From: Zhengitettix transpicula
Taxonomy: Eukaryota > Arthropoda > Insecta > Orthoptera > Tetrigidae
NCBI GenBank assembly: GCA_037074705.1
Contig: CM073593.1
Coordinates: forward strand, 20,115,001 to 20,179,000
Direction: 5' to 3'
DNA length: 64,000 nt
This document shows positions 28,201-38,408 of the stretch, one piece after another. The number at the start of each line of letters is the position of its first letter. Position 1 is the stretch's first letter. Made by a program: the position numbers and the translations under genes. The notes below the pieces were generated by a model. It saw only the letters and a program-made list of their open reading frames with translations. It ran no database searches and had not been told where the DNA came from.

Positions 28201-31200
28201 AAGCTGATTGACACCCAAAATTTATACTATCATACTCCCTCACAATACCTTACCATATGCACTTGGAACACCTGCAGAGTTACCAATAAATCCCACAAAA
28301 TTAACGTATTCCTAAAAAAAATCAATCTTTTGTTATTAACCTAAACTAAACTCATACCCACACAACCTTATAACATCCCTAATTATAAAACCTACAGAGC
28401 CAACCATCCCAGCTCCTCCAGAAAAGGCAGCTCAGCTATTCTAATCAAAAGTAGAAATAAAACCTATTTTGATGGTTACTTGTTTAAAATCAATATATTG
28501 GTTGGTAATGTTCAGCAACTAACAACTTATTACATAATTAAGAAATTTGCCATTCTATTCTATTGTTTGTATTTTGAAGGATGATTATGGCATAGTAGTT
28601 GGCGAAATCAACCAAATATTTAAACATAAGAGTAGATTTAAAGTAAAAAGACAATGACAAAGAAAATATTTTTATCCTATAATGCTGGAAATTACCTGAT
28701 ATTCATGCTATTGTTAGGAATCAATTTCATGAATAAAAAAAATTTCAAAATAAATCCAATAAATGATTTGGTTATGGTATGCTCACAATAAGGTAAATGG
28801 AAAACATGAACAGAATATAGTATAATTTCAGCAATTATTTGAAACAAATTAAGAATACAAATTAATTGTGACATATAACCTGTTAAGCAGATGTCCAAAT
28901 CTTCCGAATTTTGTCTCCTCTTCTCATCCATTGAATTAGAAATAACCGGAACACCATTTTCTCCACTTCCATCCACAACTTTTACTCTTCTTAGCATCTC
29001 TATTCCTTCATTACTGTCTGCTTTAGGGGGAACAGCAGCTACAACCTTGTTGGCACCAGCTCGCCACTTTGCTGTTGTGTTCTGACCATCAGCAACTAAA
29101 CTATGCTCTCGGTTGTGTAATCCATCCACATTATGTGATTTTTTTCTAGATTCCTTACGTTTAGTTTTTCCTCCGCCTACACCAATCTTCTGGCTATTCC
29201 TATCAGTGGCCGACCCACTTTCAGACATGTTGGGATTAGTCTCACACTGCCTAGAAATTGTATAATCAGAGTCTGTGGTTAAATTTTTAACCACAGATGT
29301 TGAGCCTGAAGGCTTTCGAATTGATAAAGTAGGGCCCTGGTCAGTTTCTTTGATACGAGATTTTAACGGCACATCTTCGACATCATGATCACGGCGATCT
29401 TTACACTTTGTTTTAATTTTATTACTAATATCATTACTAATTAATGTCCGTTCACCTGATGAAAAAACTACTTGTTCTCTTTTAGAAGATTCACACTTTA
29501 TAACAGTTTTTGTCGATAGTTTGTTATTAGATAATGAGGAAGGTGACTGGGCATATACACATGAACTAGAACTACCACTAGAGGGTTTCTTGATGCGCAC
29601 AAATGGTCCAGGAGAAGAAGGGCTTATGGTGTCGCCACCTTCAGATAATACTGAAGGTTTCTTAACTCTTACAACAGAGGCTGATAATGCACCATCTGGA
29701 TTCGATAAACCTCCAGCCTTCTTTATACGCATCACTGATGTTACACCACTATTGTCTCCACTTCCACCATTTCCAGAACCAGGTTTTTTAATTCTAACAA
29801 CAGCTGTTGGTGGAGAAGAATGAGTTGTGTCACTTCCACCAGTTACTGTCGACTTCTTTATCCTGATTAAACCTGAATTCCCAATAGAATTCACCCCTTC
29901 AGAACCACCAACACTGCTGTTACTTACAGTCTTCTTAAATTTCATAACAGGAGAGGATACATTTATTCCATCTCCTGTAACACTTGCACTTTCCCGGACT
30001 TTAGAAGAGGAACGATTTAACTTATTTGAAGAAGACGAACGTTTACTAGAAGTTACTTTACTTGAACCAACACCAGAACTGGCAGAAAATGTTTCTTTAT
30101 TTTGCCACTTCTTGTCCTTACGTGAACCAACTACAACTGCAGCATTGCGGCCCCTAAGGGATATGTGTAACGGTGGCACTCTAGGTTCTTCAGATGATCC
30201 AGAGATGCTTCCAGGTGCCGGTGCAGAACCACCAAACATACGACCACCTGTAATTTTATTGTCATTTTTTCTAACTGTTGGAACATTTACAAAAGAAACA
30301 TCTACTTTGTATGCTGGTTCACTTTTTTCTAGTTTCAGTCTGAGTCGAATACCATCACTTTGTGGTACTGGGGAGTCTCTGGATGATGCTTTATGGCGGT
30401 GTCTTGCTGAAGATGATGCATCACTGCCTGTTGAACGCACAGTTGCTTCAGAATCAGACTGATCTGTTGTGGTGGTATCAGCTCTTCTAGAAACAGTACT
30501 GTCATCGTCATCATCAGAGAACACTGAATTTGATCTGTCATTTAAAGGAGATGGAAAACAGAAGAATGTTTCATCAGGAGGTGCTCCTGATGTTTCTGTT
30601 TCACTATCAGAGCTACTTTCACTAGGCATAGGCTCCAAATGTCCAGTCAATGGATTTATAAGAAACTGGCGCCGTTTTCCTGAAGAAGTCAGAGGTGGTG
30701 ATGGAGCAGATGGTGGAGATACAGGTGGCGACATTGGAGGTCGAATGTTCGCCTGACTAGCTTCTTGTTCTGCTTGATTATAATTTTGGTAAGGGCTTAT
30801 ATTGGAACCCTGGTTCTGAATAGTTGGCCTTGGCCACACTCCTACTGGTTGAACTCGAGTTTGAGTTGGTTTTGCACCATTTGGAGCGATTCCTTGCACA
30901 GGTACATTCATTCTTGGTTCACCAAATCTCCCAAACTCTTGTCCTGAAGCAGGAACGTAGCTAACTTTACTTGGAGGAATATCTTTTAGTGCAGGCTGGG
31001 GAGCTCTTGGCTGTTGCTGCAATCTAATTGTCTGCTGTGGCATACGAGGGTATGGTGGTGGATTTACAGTCCCAGAAATACTTGCATTTTGAGGCTGAAA
31101 ATGCTGTCTAGCCTGTACCATAACAGGTGCTGAATTTCTTGTGGGAAGTACAGTTCCCACAGCAGCAGTAAGAGGACTTGAGCCTGGGACACTAGCAGTA

Positions 31201-34200
31201 GGCCTCTGTTGATGTGTATGCATACGAAGACCAGCGGCCAAGCCTGGAGGTTGTACTGTTGCTGAAGGTATTTGATTTGTATGGATGATTTGTTGTTGAC
31301 CAACTTGGAGAGTTCTGCTGAAATTTGTAATTTCCTGTTGGTTTCCATACACCTTCTGCTGTACTGGTGATGGACTAGGAGGAGGTGGAGGGTGCAGGCG
31401 AGGATGAGATGAGGGTGCAGAAGAAATTGGTGAAGCATGATTGTTTCCAGTTAATGGTGAGTGATTGACTGCTGGTGGCTGCAAGCCACCAGCTAACATT
31501 GGTGGCTCAGGAATGTTTAATTGCTGTTGCCTTGTATCAACAGGTAAAACTGTTGGAGGAGATGGTGATGGGTTCAAACCACCAACAGACACACTGGCAA
31601 AAGCAGATGACTGATGATGCAGCAACTTTCCTGGTAACGGTGAATCTAATATAGGAGTTGGATTTGGAGAAGTAGACAGTGGACTCCTTGCTTCCGCAAT
31701 TCCATCTGGCCTTCTACGAACAGGCATCTTTTTGGCCTGGGCTCTAATTCTTATTTGCTTTTCTGGAGGAGGAAGCATTTTTGCTGGTGGCCCACCATCA
31801 TTTTGTAAGAGATTAACAAGAAGTGGGCTAGAAAGAGCAACATTTGGAGGTGTTGAAGAAGGTATTTGGCAATTGACTCCTTGACGCAGAGTTGTCGGTT
31901 TGTATTGCGTAGTGGTTGATGAGCCAGGGTACGGAGGAGGAGGTGGTGGTGGTGCTGCAAAACTGTGATGAACAAATGGTTGGGACTCTCGATTCTGAAT
32001 AGTGTGGGCAGCATGAGTCATACTGGCAAATGGAAATGGCCCATGATATCCATGATGAGCAGCGTTTCCTGGTCCTACAGAAGTACTTGAGCCAACAGAA
32101 ACTCCTGAGTTTACAGTGGGAGTAACAGTTGAGGATTTTGATGCTGAAGGGAATGGAGGAATAGGATCCCCATCAGAAGGTGCCACTACATTTGGACTGC
32201 GAAAATGTGGCTCCGATTTTGCTGAAGCTTGAGATAAAATGTGTGCCAGGCCTGTGCTTGTGTCAGGAATACCACCAGATGTTGATGGCAAAGACGAACT
32301 GCTCTGACCATCTTCTGTTTGGGCTGTTTGCAGTACTATTTCCTGTGCTTCTCCACCAAATCTTCCAGCAATTCTTAAAGATATAACCTGAAAAATGAGT
32401 TTATTTATTGTAACATTAGACAAATTTGTAACAATTTGTCAAAATATTAACTAGATCAATAATAAATACATTATTGAGACTAATGATGTAAACAATGATT
32501 ACAGGTGCAATTTTTTAAAAAAATTTAAAATTGCTTGTCAACTGGAACAAGATAGAATAAAATGCTTCCTAAATACTTTAACAAATTAGCAAAGGTATAT
32601 AAGATATCATTCTTAAATATTACTTGTGGACTTATATAATTTTGACATAAGCAGACAAGTTTAGATTATATAATAATGATTTGAGACATGTCATTTTTTT
32701 TATAATAATAACAATATATGTCAGTTTCGAATAATTAGAGTACAGGAAGTGAAAAAATTATTTATTAACACACGCAATTGATGCTTTATAAAGTATTTCA
32801 GCCCACAAATATTTAGCTTCTACGAGTAATTACAGCCAATATTTCCAAAACAAAAAGTACCTGAACTTTCAAATGATTTCAATTTAGTGCTAAATACTAT
32901 TTTTCATGACTTATGAAGGTACAAAGCACATAATTCAGATAAGTTACATAAATATATATTGTGGATGCAAATATACTGAAAAAATAATAAGACAGAAGAA
33001 ATGTGTAGAAAGAATATCTAAGAAGTAAATCTTATAGTAATTGTTACAGAAGTTTAACAGTTGAAGGGAAATAATTCTAATACTTTAGTTATGATTTTTA
33101 CTAACCTGATCTCCTTCCACTTGGACAGATAAAATACCAAGTTGAGTGAGTGCTTGGTCTCCCTGTTGTGCAAGCTGACGAAGCCTCAAAGCAGCTTCGC
33201 GGGGTATCGTAAAAGTTACTCTTACAGAATTCCATGGTTCTACTTTAGATACTCTGAGTGCCTCCCCATTACCTGTTTGTAATTCAAAATACAAAATGTC
33301 AGTAATGAAAACTTTATAAATTTGTTATATACGAACATTATTATCTTTGATTATTATATTAGAAATAAGATGCAAACAAAAATTGACAGAAATGTTTTAA
33401 CTTCAATATATAATAAAATAATTTTGTAAAATGATAGCATCCTATGTAATACTTAATTCACCAAATTTAAAATTTAGAACTAATTTTTCAGAGATTGACA
33501 GTATTGTAATTGTCTCAAAATAATTAGTTATTGATATCACTTAATATGGCTTTGTTCACATAATTGCAATAAATAAATAGTAAAAGAAAAACTCCCGCCA
33601 TACTGAATTTACTTATGGAGTTGGAGTGTTGTTAGCACTGGTAATTGATACCTGGCATCTATAGAGGTTTCAAACTGAACCATAAGAGAAAAAAAGACAA
33701 AACAGCCCAGTTCCTTAAAAGTATTCACTAATTCATTAATATTTTAGTTATATTCTATCAAAATACAACACTGAAGTATAATGTAAATAAATAACTGGAC
33801 TATTTATACATTTTATTACAAAGTCTTATTTACAATAGTTGTACATCTTCTGCTATAATAATTTTAATCCACAATTTAGAGAGCAATGACATTTGTGTTT
33901 ATAAAAATTTGTTTAATAACAAATGCAAATTATTTAAGTTACTTTTGCTTACAATTTTGTGTACAATTCTTTCTTTTGTCAAAACTATATAAAGATAAAA
34001 AAGGATTCTATTAAAAACTGTAAGTAAAATTATATCCCAGAAGAGCACAAACCATTATTGTAAATGAGAATTTTTGTATTAAAATGTATAAAAAATATTC
34101 AGATTCAATGCCATTTATTTTTATATTATTATTATTATAATTGTCAAATGTTTTTCGTCACTCAAGCACAATATAAACATGAAACATTATAGAACAGAGT

Positions 34201-34614
34201 TAAAATGCATATATTTACAAACTACAGTTCATTTCTCAGAATATTAAACAAAAATATTGAAATCTCAATAAAATAAAATGGGACAAAGTTTAGAAATATT
34301 CAAAAAATGCTCAAGATTGATTAGTTACAATTTTTTTATGTATGCAAGTAATGAAACCAATAAAACTTAGGAAATACCACACTTCATATTTATTTAGCAT
34401 GTATTTTGGTCTGTTGCTACTTATTTTACTTTCAACACAGATGTTTTAAACTTTTATTTCAAAACTAGGAAAATGATAAGTACAAACCTGTACACAACAG
34501 TAGACGCAAGCGTTGTACTATTAATTTAAATTTTTCAGGAAAACTAGGATCTTTTAAATCACCTTCACAAGTAACAACTGTTTCAATCAGATCGCCATCG
34601 CTATCTGCAGCCAT
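13233..34614 (-). CDS. NCOA6: Nuclear receptor coactivator 6 (NCOA6/ASC-2) orthologue, seven coding exons
   Basis: Coding exons in order of translation: 34614-34488, 33272-33106, 32387-28880, 26363-23892, 21739-21583, 15086-14824 and 13282-13233. All junctions are GT-AG and in phase, giving about 2247 aa (human about 2060). NCOA6 identity rests on the N-terminal [12 protein letters not shown] (residues 52-63) followed by IPREAA and [10 protein letters not shown], which nearly match vertebrate NCOA6, and on SPLLVNLLQ (LxxLL at residues 288-292), the nuclear receptor box, with a basic KK/RR stretch just after it as in vertebrates. The rest is low-complexity Pro/Gln/Ser-rich sequence; the C-terminus is basic and ends KRRRSRDGK. 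Known family role: nuclear coactivator of hormone receptors and subunit of MLL3/4 (Trr) COMPASS-like H3K4 methyltransferase complexes. The start ATG opens [14 protein letters not shown], with a 5' UTR intron acceptor just upstream. One 3-nt ambiguity exists at the 21739 acceptor (CAG CAG choice). Confidence 0.93.
14250..14823. other. NCOA6 last intron, nothing recognised
   Basis: The intron between coding exons 6 and 7 (13283-14823) is AT-rich. I see no nested gene or transposon domain in it. Confidence 0.4.
15087..21582. other. NCOA6 intron 5 (6.5 kb)
   Basis: This large AT-rich intron contains a probable degraded repeat at about 19000-19350 and a GC-richer repeat-like patch at about 15540-15655. 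No exon-like segment with supported splice sites and coding similarity was recognised inside it. Confidence 0.4.
19000..19350 (+). repeat. Probable interspersed repeat fragment, family unknown
   Basis: This GC-richer block in an AT-rich intron includes a CTATCTGGCTTGGGCAGCCC stretch at about 19251-19270 and a following CTCACCAGCATAGCTC at about 19288-19303. It has the look of a degenerated transposon end. The open frame 19003-19230 has no domain I recognise. Confidence 0.35.
22500..22920 (-). repeat. tRNA-derived SINE, about 0.4 kb
   Basis: On the minus strand the head (22912-22849) has an A-box-like GGTGGCTCAGTCAGTAGAGC and a B-box-like GGATTCGATTCCCGGC. The body then runs C-rich on that strand to about 22500. 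Composition differs sharply from the surrounding NCOA6 intron. The short minus-strand frame in the body (22496-22729) is probably incidental. Confidence 0.6.
22956..23407. mobile_element. Fold-back/MITE-like element with three copies of its terminal arm
   Basis: The left end reads TAACACATTTAGATAGGAA at 22956. The same sequence is inverted at 23233 and again, with one change (TTTGG), at 23407. Similarity continues inward for about 90 bp; the GGCTGAGGA(A/G)TAAAAATAT block is shared between the left and inner arms, and the GTGGTCCAGT block between the left and outer arms. The inner pair makes a 278 bp element; the outer pair makes one of about 450 bp. No open frame of note is present, so it is non-autonomous. 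It lies in an NCOA6 intron. Confidence 0.6.
23892..26363 (-). other. NCOA6: NCOA6 coding exon 4 (2.5 kb): Ser/Thr-rich linker
   Basis: The exon is open throughout, opens after TTGTTTTCAG and closes at GGG|GTAAGT. The protein is Ser/Asn/Lys-rich and largely disordered, with several SP/TP sites, an RKRKRKQQ basic patch and a PRAKRKRQ basic patch that could act as nuclear localisation signals. The frame continues without a splice beyond 23892, but the in-phase neighbour exon at 21739 supports splicing there. Confidence 0.85.
28120..28490 (+). mobile_element. LINE relic: jockey-like APE endonuclease N-terminus
   Basis: Plus-strand translation gives [18 protein letters not shown], then INLLLLT, a stop, and further on [14 protein letters not shown] and GSSAILIKS. 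This order matches the start of the apurinic-like endonuclease domain of jockey-type non-LTR retrotransposons (T-WN, then YRANHP, then G-AILIK). The segment is truncated and carries stops. It sits antisense to NCOA6 in the intron between exons 3 and 4. Confidence 0.65.
28880..32387 (-). other. NCOA6: NCOA6 coding exon 3 (3.5 kb): receptor box, Pro/Gln-rich region and RIKKP repeats
   Basis: This exon encodes residues 99 to about 1267. In order it shows a Ser/Pro-rich segment, the LxxLL receptor box (31806-31823), a basic KKMPVRRR stretch, a long Pro/Gln-rich low-complexity region with polyproline runs, a probably conserved [15 protein letters not shown] block, an acidic [13 protein letters not shown] stretch, an [12 protein letters not shown] block, and then six copies of a V/F-V/M-R-I-K-K-P-like motif (29583-29950). 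Its donor gives phase 1, which joins correctly to the next exon at 26363. Confidence 0.9.
32388..34487. other. NCOA6 introns 1 and 2 around the small second coding exon
   Basis: AT-rich intronic sequence flanks the 167-nt exon 33106-33272. No transposon domain or RNA gene is recognised. Confidence 0.4.
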
Positions 34615-34773
34615 CTCTGAAAATATGTATGCAATATATAATAATATTCATTAAATGGTATTAAGAATGGAACCCCTTCTCCCTTTAACAAATAGAGCTG
34701 TTTATATAATTATGTAATTTCAATATATACTCTAACTAATAATTTTACTAAAACATTTGGGAACAATACTTAC

Positions 34774-34857
34774 CGATTGCACTCACATGCTATAGCTGTA
34801 GTTAAAACTTCGCTCTCTTCACAAAGCCACAAAACTGTGGCTAGTGTTTAATTGTAC
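34774..34857 (-). other. NCOA6: NCOA6 5' UTR exon (inferred)
   Basis: On the minus strand a pyrimidine-rich acceptor TTTCTTTTCTTTTAG precedes this segment and a good donor CAATCG|GTAAGTATT ends it. The coding exon then begins after ATTTTCAG|AG ATG. The exon is non-coding. It is inferred from splice consensus only. Confidence 0.5.
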
Positions 34858-35980
34858 TAAAAGAAAAGAAAGGGCATTTGGAAATTAGAATTTAATAAAA
34901 TTTTGTAAACCTCAATTTGATATCAAACAAAACAAGGAAATTGAAAAAAACTAAGAAATTCTGAGTGACAATAATACTTAATACTACAAAAGTAATTTAA
35001 TGTGTGAAATAAAATGAGATAGAAGAGGCAGGTAACTCATTTTTAACATAAAATATTAATAGAAACAAATTATCAGCAAATAAATATTGCATTGTGATGC
35101 TATAATAACAGAAATCTAATTTTAAAAAATGACAATGGAATATTAATAATAATTTCATTTATGTAAATTATTTAAAATTTTTGTTACAAAAAATTTATAT
35201 TAATAATATATTTAACTAAAGCCAGAAGAATGCTCAAAATTGTTAATTTAATCTAAAAGAAAGGTTAATATCATATATGCAAAGTTTTACTGAAATATGC
35301 ACTTACTTTTAATTGTGACATTATTGATACCACTTGGGGGTTATTTACTATTTGTTTGTAGCAATGTAATGTACACTCTGGTAAAAGACTATAAATTTAA
35401 ACTACCACATAAATACTCGTTAACGATGATTTGTTAAAAATAATAACAACCGACGATAAAATTGCAAATAAAGGAGAATAGTTCTTACATTTCAATGTTA
35501 CCCTACCAAGGACCACTGGATTCGTTCCTTCCACATCATACAAGTTCGAGTAAATCAATTTAAATGCATAACACGGCACTATTAAGCAACCTTTATATTG
35601 CTGAATGCACATTTTTTTCATCTTTTTTCGTGTCAAACAGTTACGAATTCAACTTTTAACGCAAGCCGTACAAGGGGATTCCGACCTCCATTTTGTGACA
35701 TGGGGGAGTGGAAATCCGCTTTTGCAGCATGCTTGTATAAAGTTCCGTCAAATCAAAAGTACTCAAATCGCTTAAACCTTAAATAACGTTCAACGCGAAC
35801 CTTAAAAAAACAAATTATTCAATTTTAAAGAGTTCAAAACTCCACATTCTATGTCAAATAAAGAATCCATATGTAATTTATTCATCCTAGATTCGAAAAC
35901 TGATCCAATGTAGACGGAAAATCTCACCTTACCCCACTTTCAGACTACCATATACGGCTTTAGAATAGGCACTACATACC

Positions 35981-36220
35981 TTGCGTAGCTTCAAATAAGA
36001 GGAATATATATCCATTGCGACGAATTCTTGAATCACTTGTCACATCTTACCTAAAAACGAAGAAAAAGCACACATAATTTGGACGAAGTCATAAACGCCA
36101 TGGAACAATAACAAGAGCCGCCATTTGCAATGCTCGAAACTGACATGCGCAAATGAGTCTCTGGAATTGTGGGTAGCCTTCCCGCCGCCCGACAGGTTGA
36201 AATATCAGTATAAATGAATT
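35981..36220 (-). promoter_or_regulatory. NCOA6: Probable NCOA6 promoter and first exon
   Basis: Local GC and CpG content rises here (for example CCCGCCGCCCG near 36179-36191). Two donor-like sites on the minus strand follow: one at 36049 (TTTTTAG|GTAAGATG) and one at 35980 (CGCAAG|GTATGTAG). No TATA box is apparent, as is usual for a housekeeping chromatin factor. The transcription start is not fixed. Confidence 0.35.
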
Positions 36221-36829
36221 TCATTGGTTCTAACCACGTCGACTGTAATTCTATTGGACAATACAGTCAAGAAAAACGAAGTCAACAAAAATAATTGTTT
36301 CCTGTGCAAATGCAAAATTGAAATACTTTAAACTTCCAAATATATAGCTTCATTACAATACTTTAAAACATATGAACATCTTTTTATGCTGATATACCTC
36401 ACCAAAAATCATTAGCTAATTATAGAAGTTATTCTTACTCGACAAGTGCCCCAGTTCTGTTGATATATCCGAACTGTTTCTAAATTTTAAACTTCATACT
36501 GGTTATATTAATTCGTATTATATTCATCAGACACTATACCTGCAATACTTTACTTGGCGGTTCCATTTCTTCGCCGCAAACATCGTATCGCAGTCAAGGT
36601 CATTTTGTTGAATGGAAGATCATTTCATTTAATATATTGATCCACATAAAAGCTGGTTATAAAAGAATAGTTAATCAGAAAGGGAGTTGTAGGTTAGGTT
36701 CAGACAAATGAATCATGTCAATACTTTTCCAATTTATTGTATTTGATACACTTATTATTTTACAGCTTATGAAAAGTAACAATTCATATTCATGAATCAT
36801 TAACTAAGAACTAGATAAATATTAAATCT

Positions 36830-37205
36830 TCAAGGATCTGGATCACAAGACTGGAAAACTCCTGCATTTCGCATTCTATGGAATTCCTTCTCCGCATCAT
36901 AATTCCTAAATGGAACAAGAAATATGTAAACTAATAAAAAATTATTACAATTACACTATCAGAGTACGATAGAACTCCAATATTTAACTAAATGTCACAT
37001 ATTCAGTAAACATTGTCGTGTATCACAAATATATAATAAATTATACTGACTTATAAAAGTCTGCATAAGCTTGTTTGCGACGATCTCCAACTACAACTCT
37101 ATAGGCTAGGCATGCAGCAACACTAATTACAGCTCCAATCACCAGTGATCTTTTCGTTGAAGTCATAATCAAATTTCTCAATTGAGGCTTCGCTAACTTC
37201 TGCAT
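36830..37205 (-). CDS. COX6C: Cytochrome c oxidase subunit 6C (cyclope-like), complete
   Basis: Two coding exons, 37205-37051 and 36905-36830, join in phase (TAT AA|G AAT) to 76 aa, close to the 77 aa of the Drosophila cyclope protein. This is a nuclear-encoded subunit of respiratory complex IV in the inner mitochondrial membrane. Hallmarks are KPQLRNL near the N-terminus, one hydrophobic membrane span (about residues 21-39), GDRRKQAYADFYK (40-52), NYDAEKEFHRMRNAGVFQSC and a DPDP end. The ATG immediately follows the acceptor CTACTTCAG and is the first in frame, so the upstream exon is 5' UTR. The gene lies about 0.6-0.7 kb upstream of the NCOA6 promoter on the same strand. A poly(A) signal (AATAAA, minus) lies near 36733. 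Confidence 0.95.
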
Positions 37206-37339
37206 CTGAAGTAGAAAGTTCACAACATGAAGATAAGGATTCCTTTAAATAAAGCACGCTTAACTTGACATTAAATTAATACAGAAATTTATTTATAATT
37301 CCTTAAAAGTTAAAGGAAATACAAAATATCATCATGTAC

Positions 37340-37450
37340 CTTGCAAGCTGAAATGCTTCTCAAGCAGACACCTAAAATTATCAAAATTTCCAATGAATCT
37401 ATTACGGAATTCGAAGATATTGACAGTCACAGATATAAACAACTTGTTCA
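37340..37450 (-). other. COX6C: COX6C 5' UTR exon and proximal promoter (inferred)
   Basis: A donor CTTGCAAG|GTACATGATG ends a non-coding exon at 37340, and the coding exon begins at the acceptor at 37206. The 5' limit and transcription start are not determined. Confidence 0.45.
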
Positions 37451-38349
37451 TTGATGCCAACGTTTGTCAATTACATATAATGAACCCTATTTTAAAGTAA
37501 ATTTATATGCATAATATTTATAAATAATGTATCCATTATTAATATAGTATATTCTTTAACAGCTATTTCCGATTTGCTAATTGTTCAAGGTAACACTTCT
37601 TGTCATAAATTATACCATTTTTTTCCACCCTGCTAATATCTGAAACTGTTGTACTTTATCGTTACACGTATAACATATCTGCAAATTATCCTTTCCAACA
37701 AGTAACTATTAATATCATTTTTATATATTAGCATTACTGAGAAACAGCTGATCTCTGTGGAAGTTACGCAACGTCTTAAATGACGAGAAATACAACTGCT
37801 ATTTCTTGTAACCTTTCGTAACCAAACTTACATTAGATCACAAAAAAGCTATGCGGCTAATGCCACATATCTAGAATTCTATTTCTGAAGTAGTTGAAAC
37901 ACTCCCAAGATTTGTTAAATATTTATGCATTTAAAAAAATTCAACTATAATAATAATATAATATTGTATATCATTCATTCATTATTTAACTTTTCTTTAT
38001 TTCCAAGCATCCTATTACTTGAAGATATTGAATTAATGTTTAACGTAAATTGTAAATAATAACAGAATTGACCAATAATTCTAAGTATGCCGTCCATTTT
38101 CATTGTCTTCTATTTTGATGCTTGGTATAATTTAAAACAGTATTCCGGTTGAAATAAATTTAGGTGATATATGATTATGGTTACTGTAATATTACACTTA
38201 ATCATAGATTTAAGTTAACTCATTACCAAAACTATAGATAGTTTATAGGGTAGCCTCATGACATGTAAATCCTTGGTTTATACTAAATAAGAACTGAATT
38301 ATAATTAAATATAATCACAGATTATGAACTGTTTATTAGTGATTAACTG

Positions 38350-38408
<59 letters not shown>

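Noticed and set aside
29521..30756. Long plus-strand open frames opposite NCOA6 exon 3
   Set aside because: Low-complexity antisense of the real exon; no independent evidence.
35397..35786. Overlapping short frames near the NCOA6 5' region as a gene
   Set aside because: No similarity or conservation signal. The patch might be an alternative NCOA6 first exon, but I could not show it.
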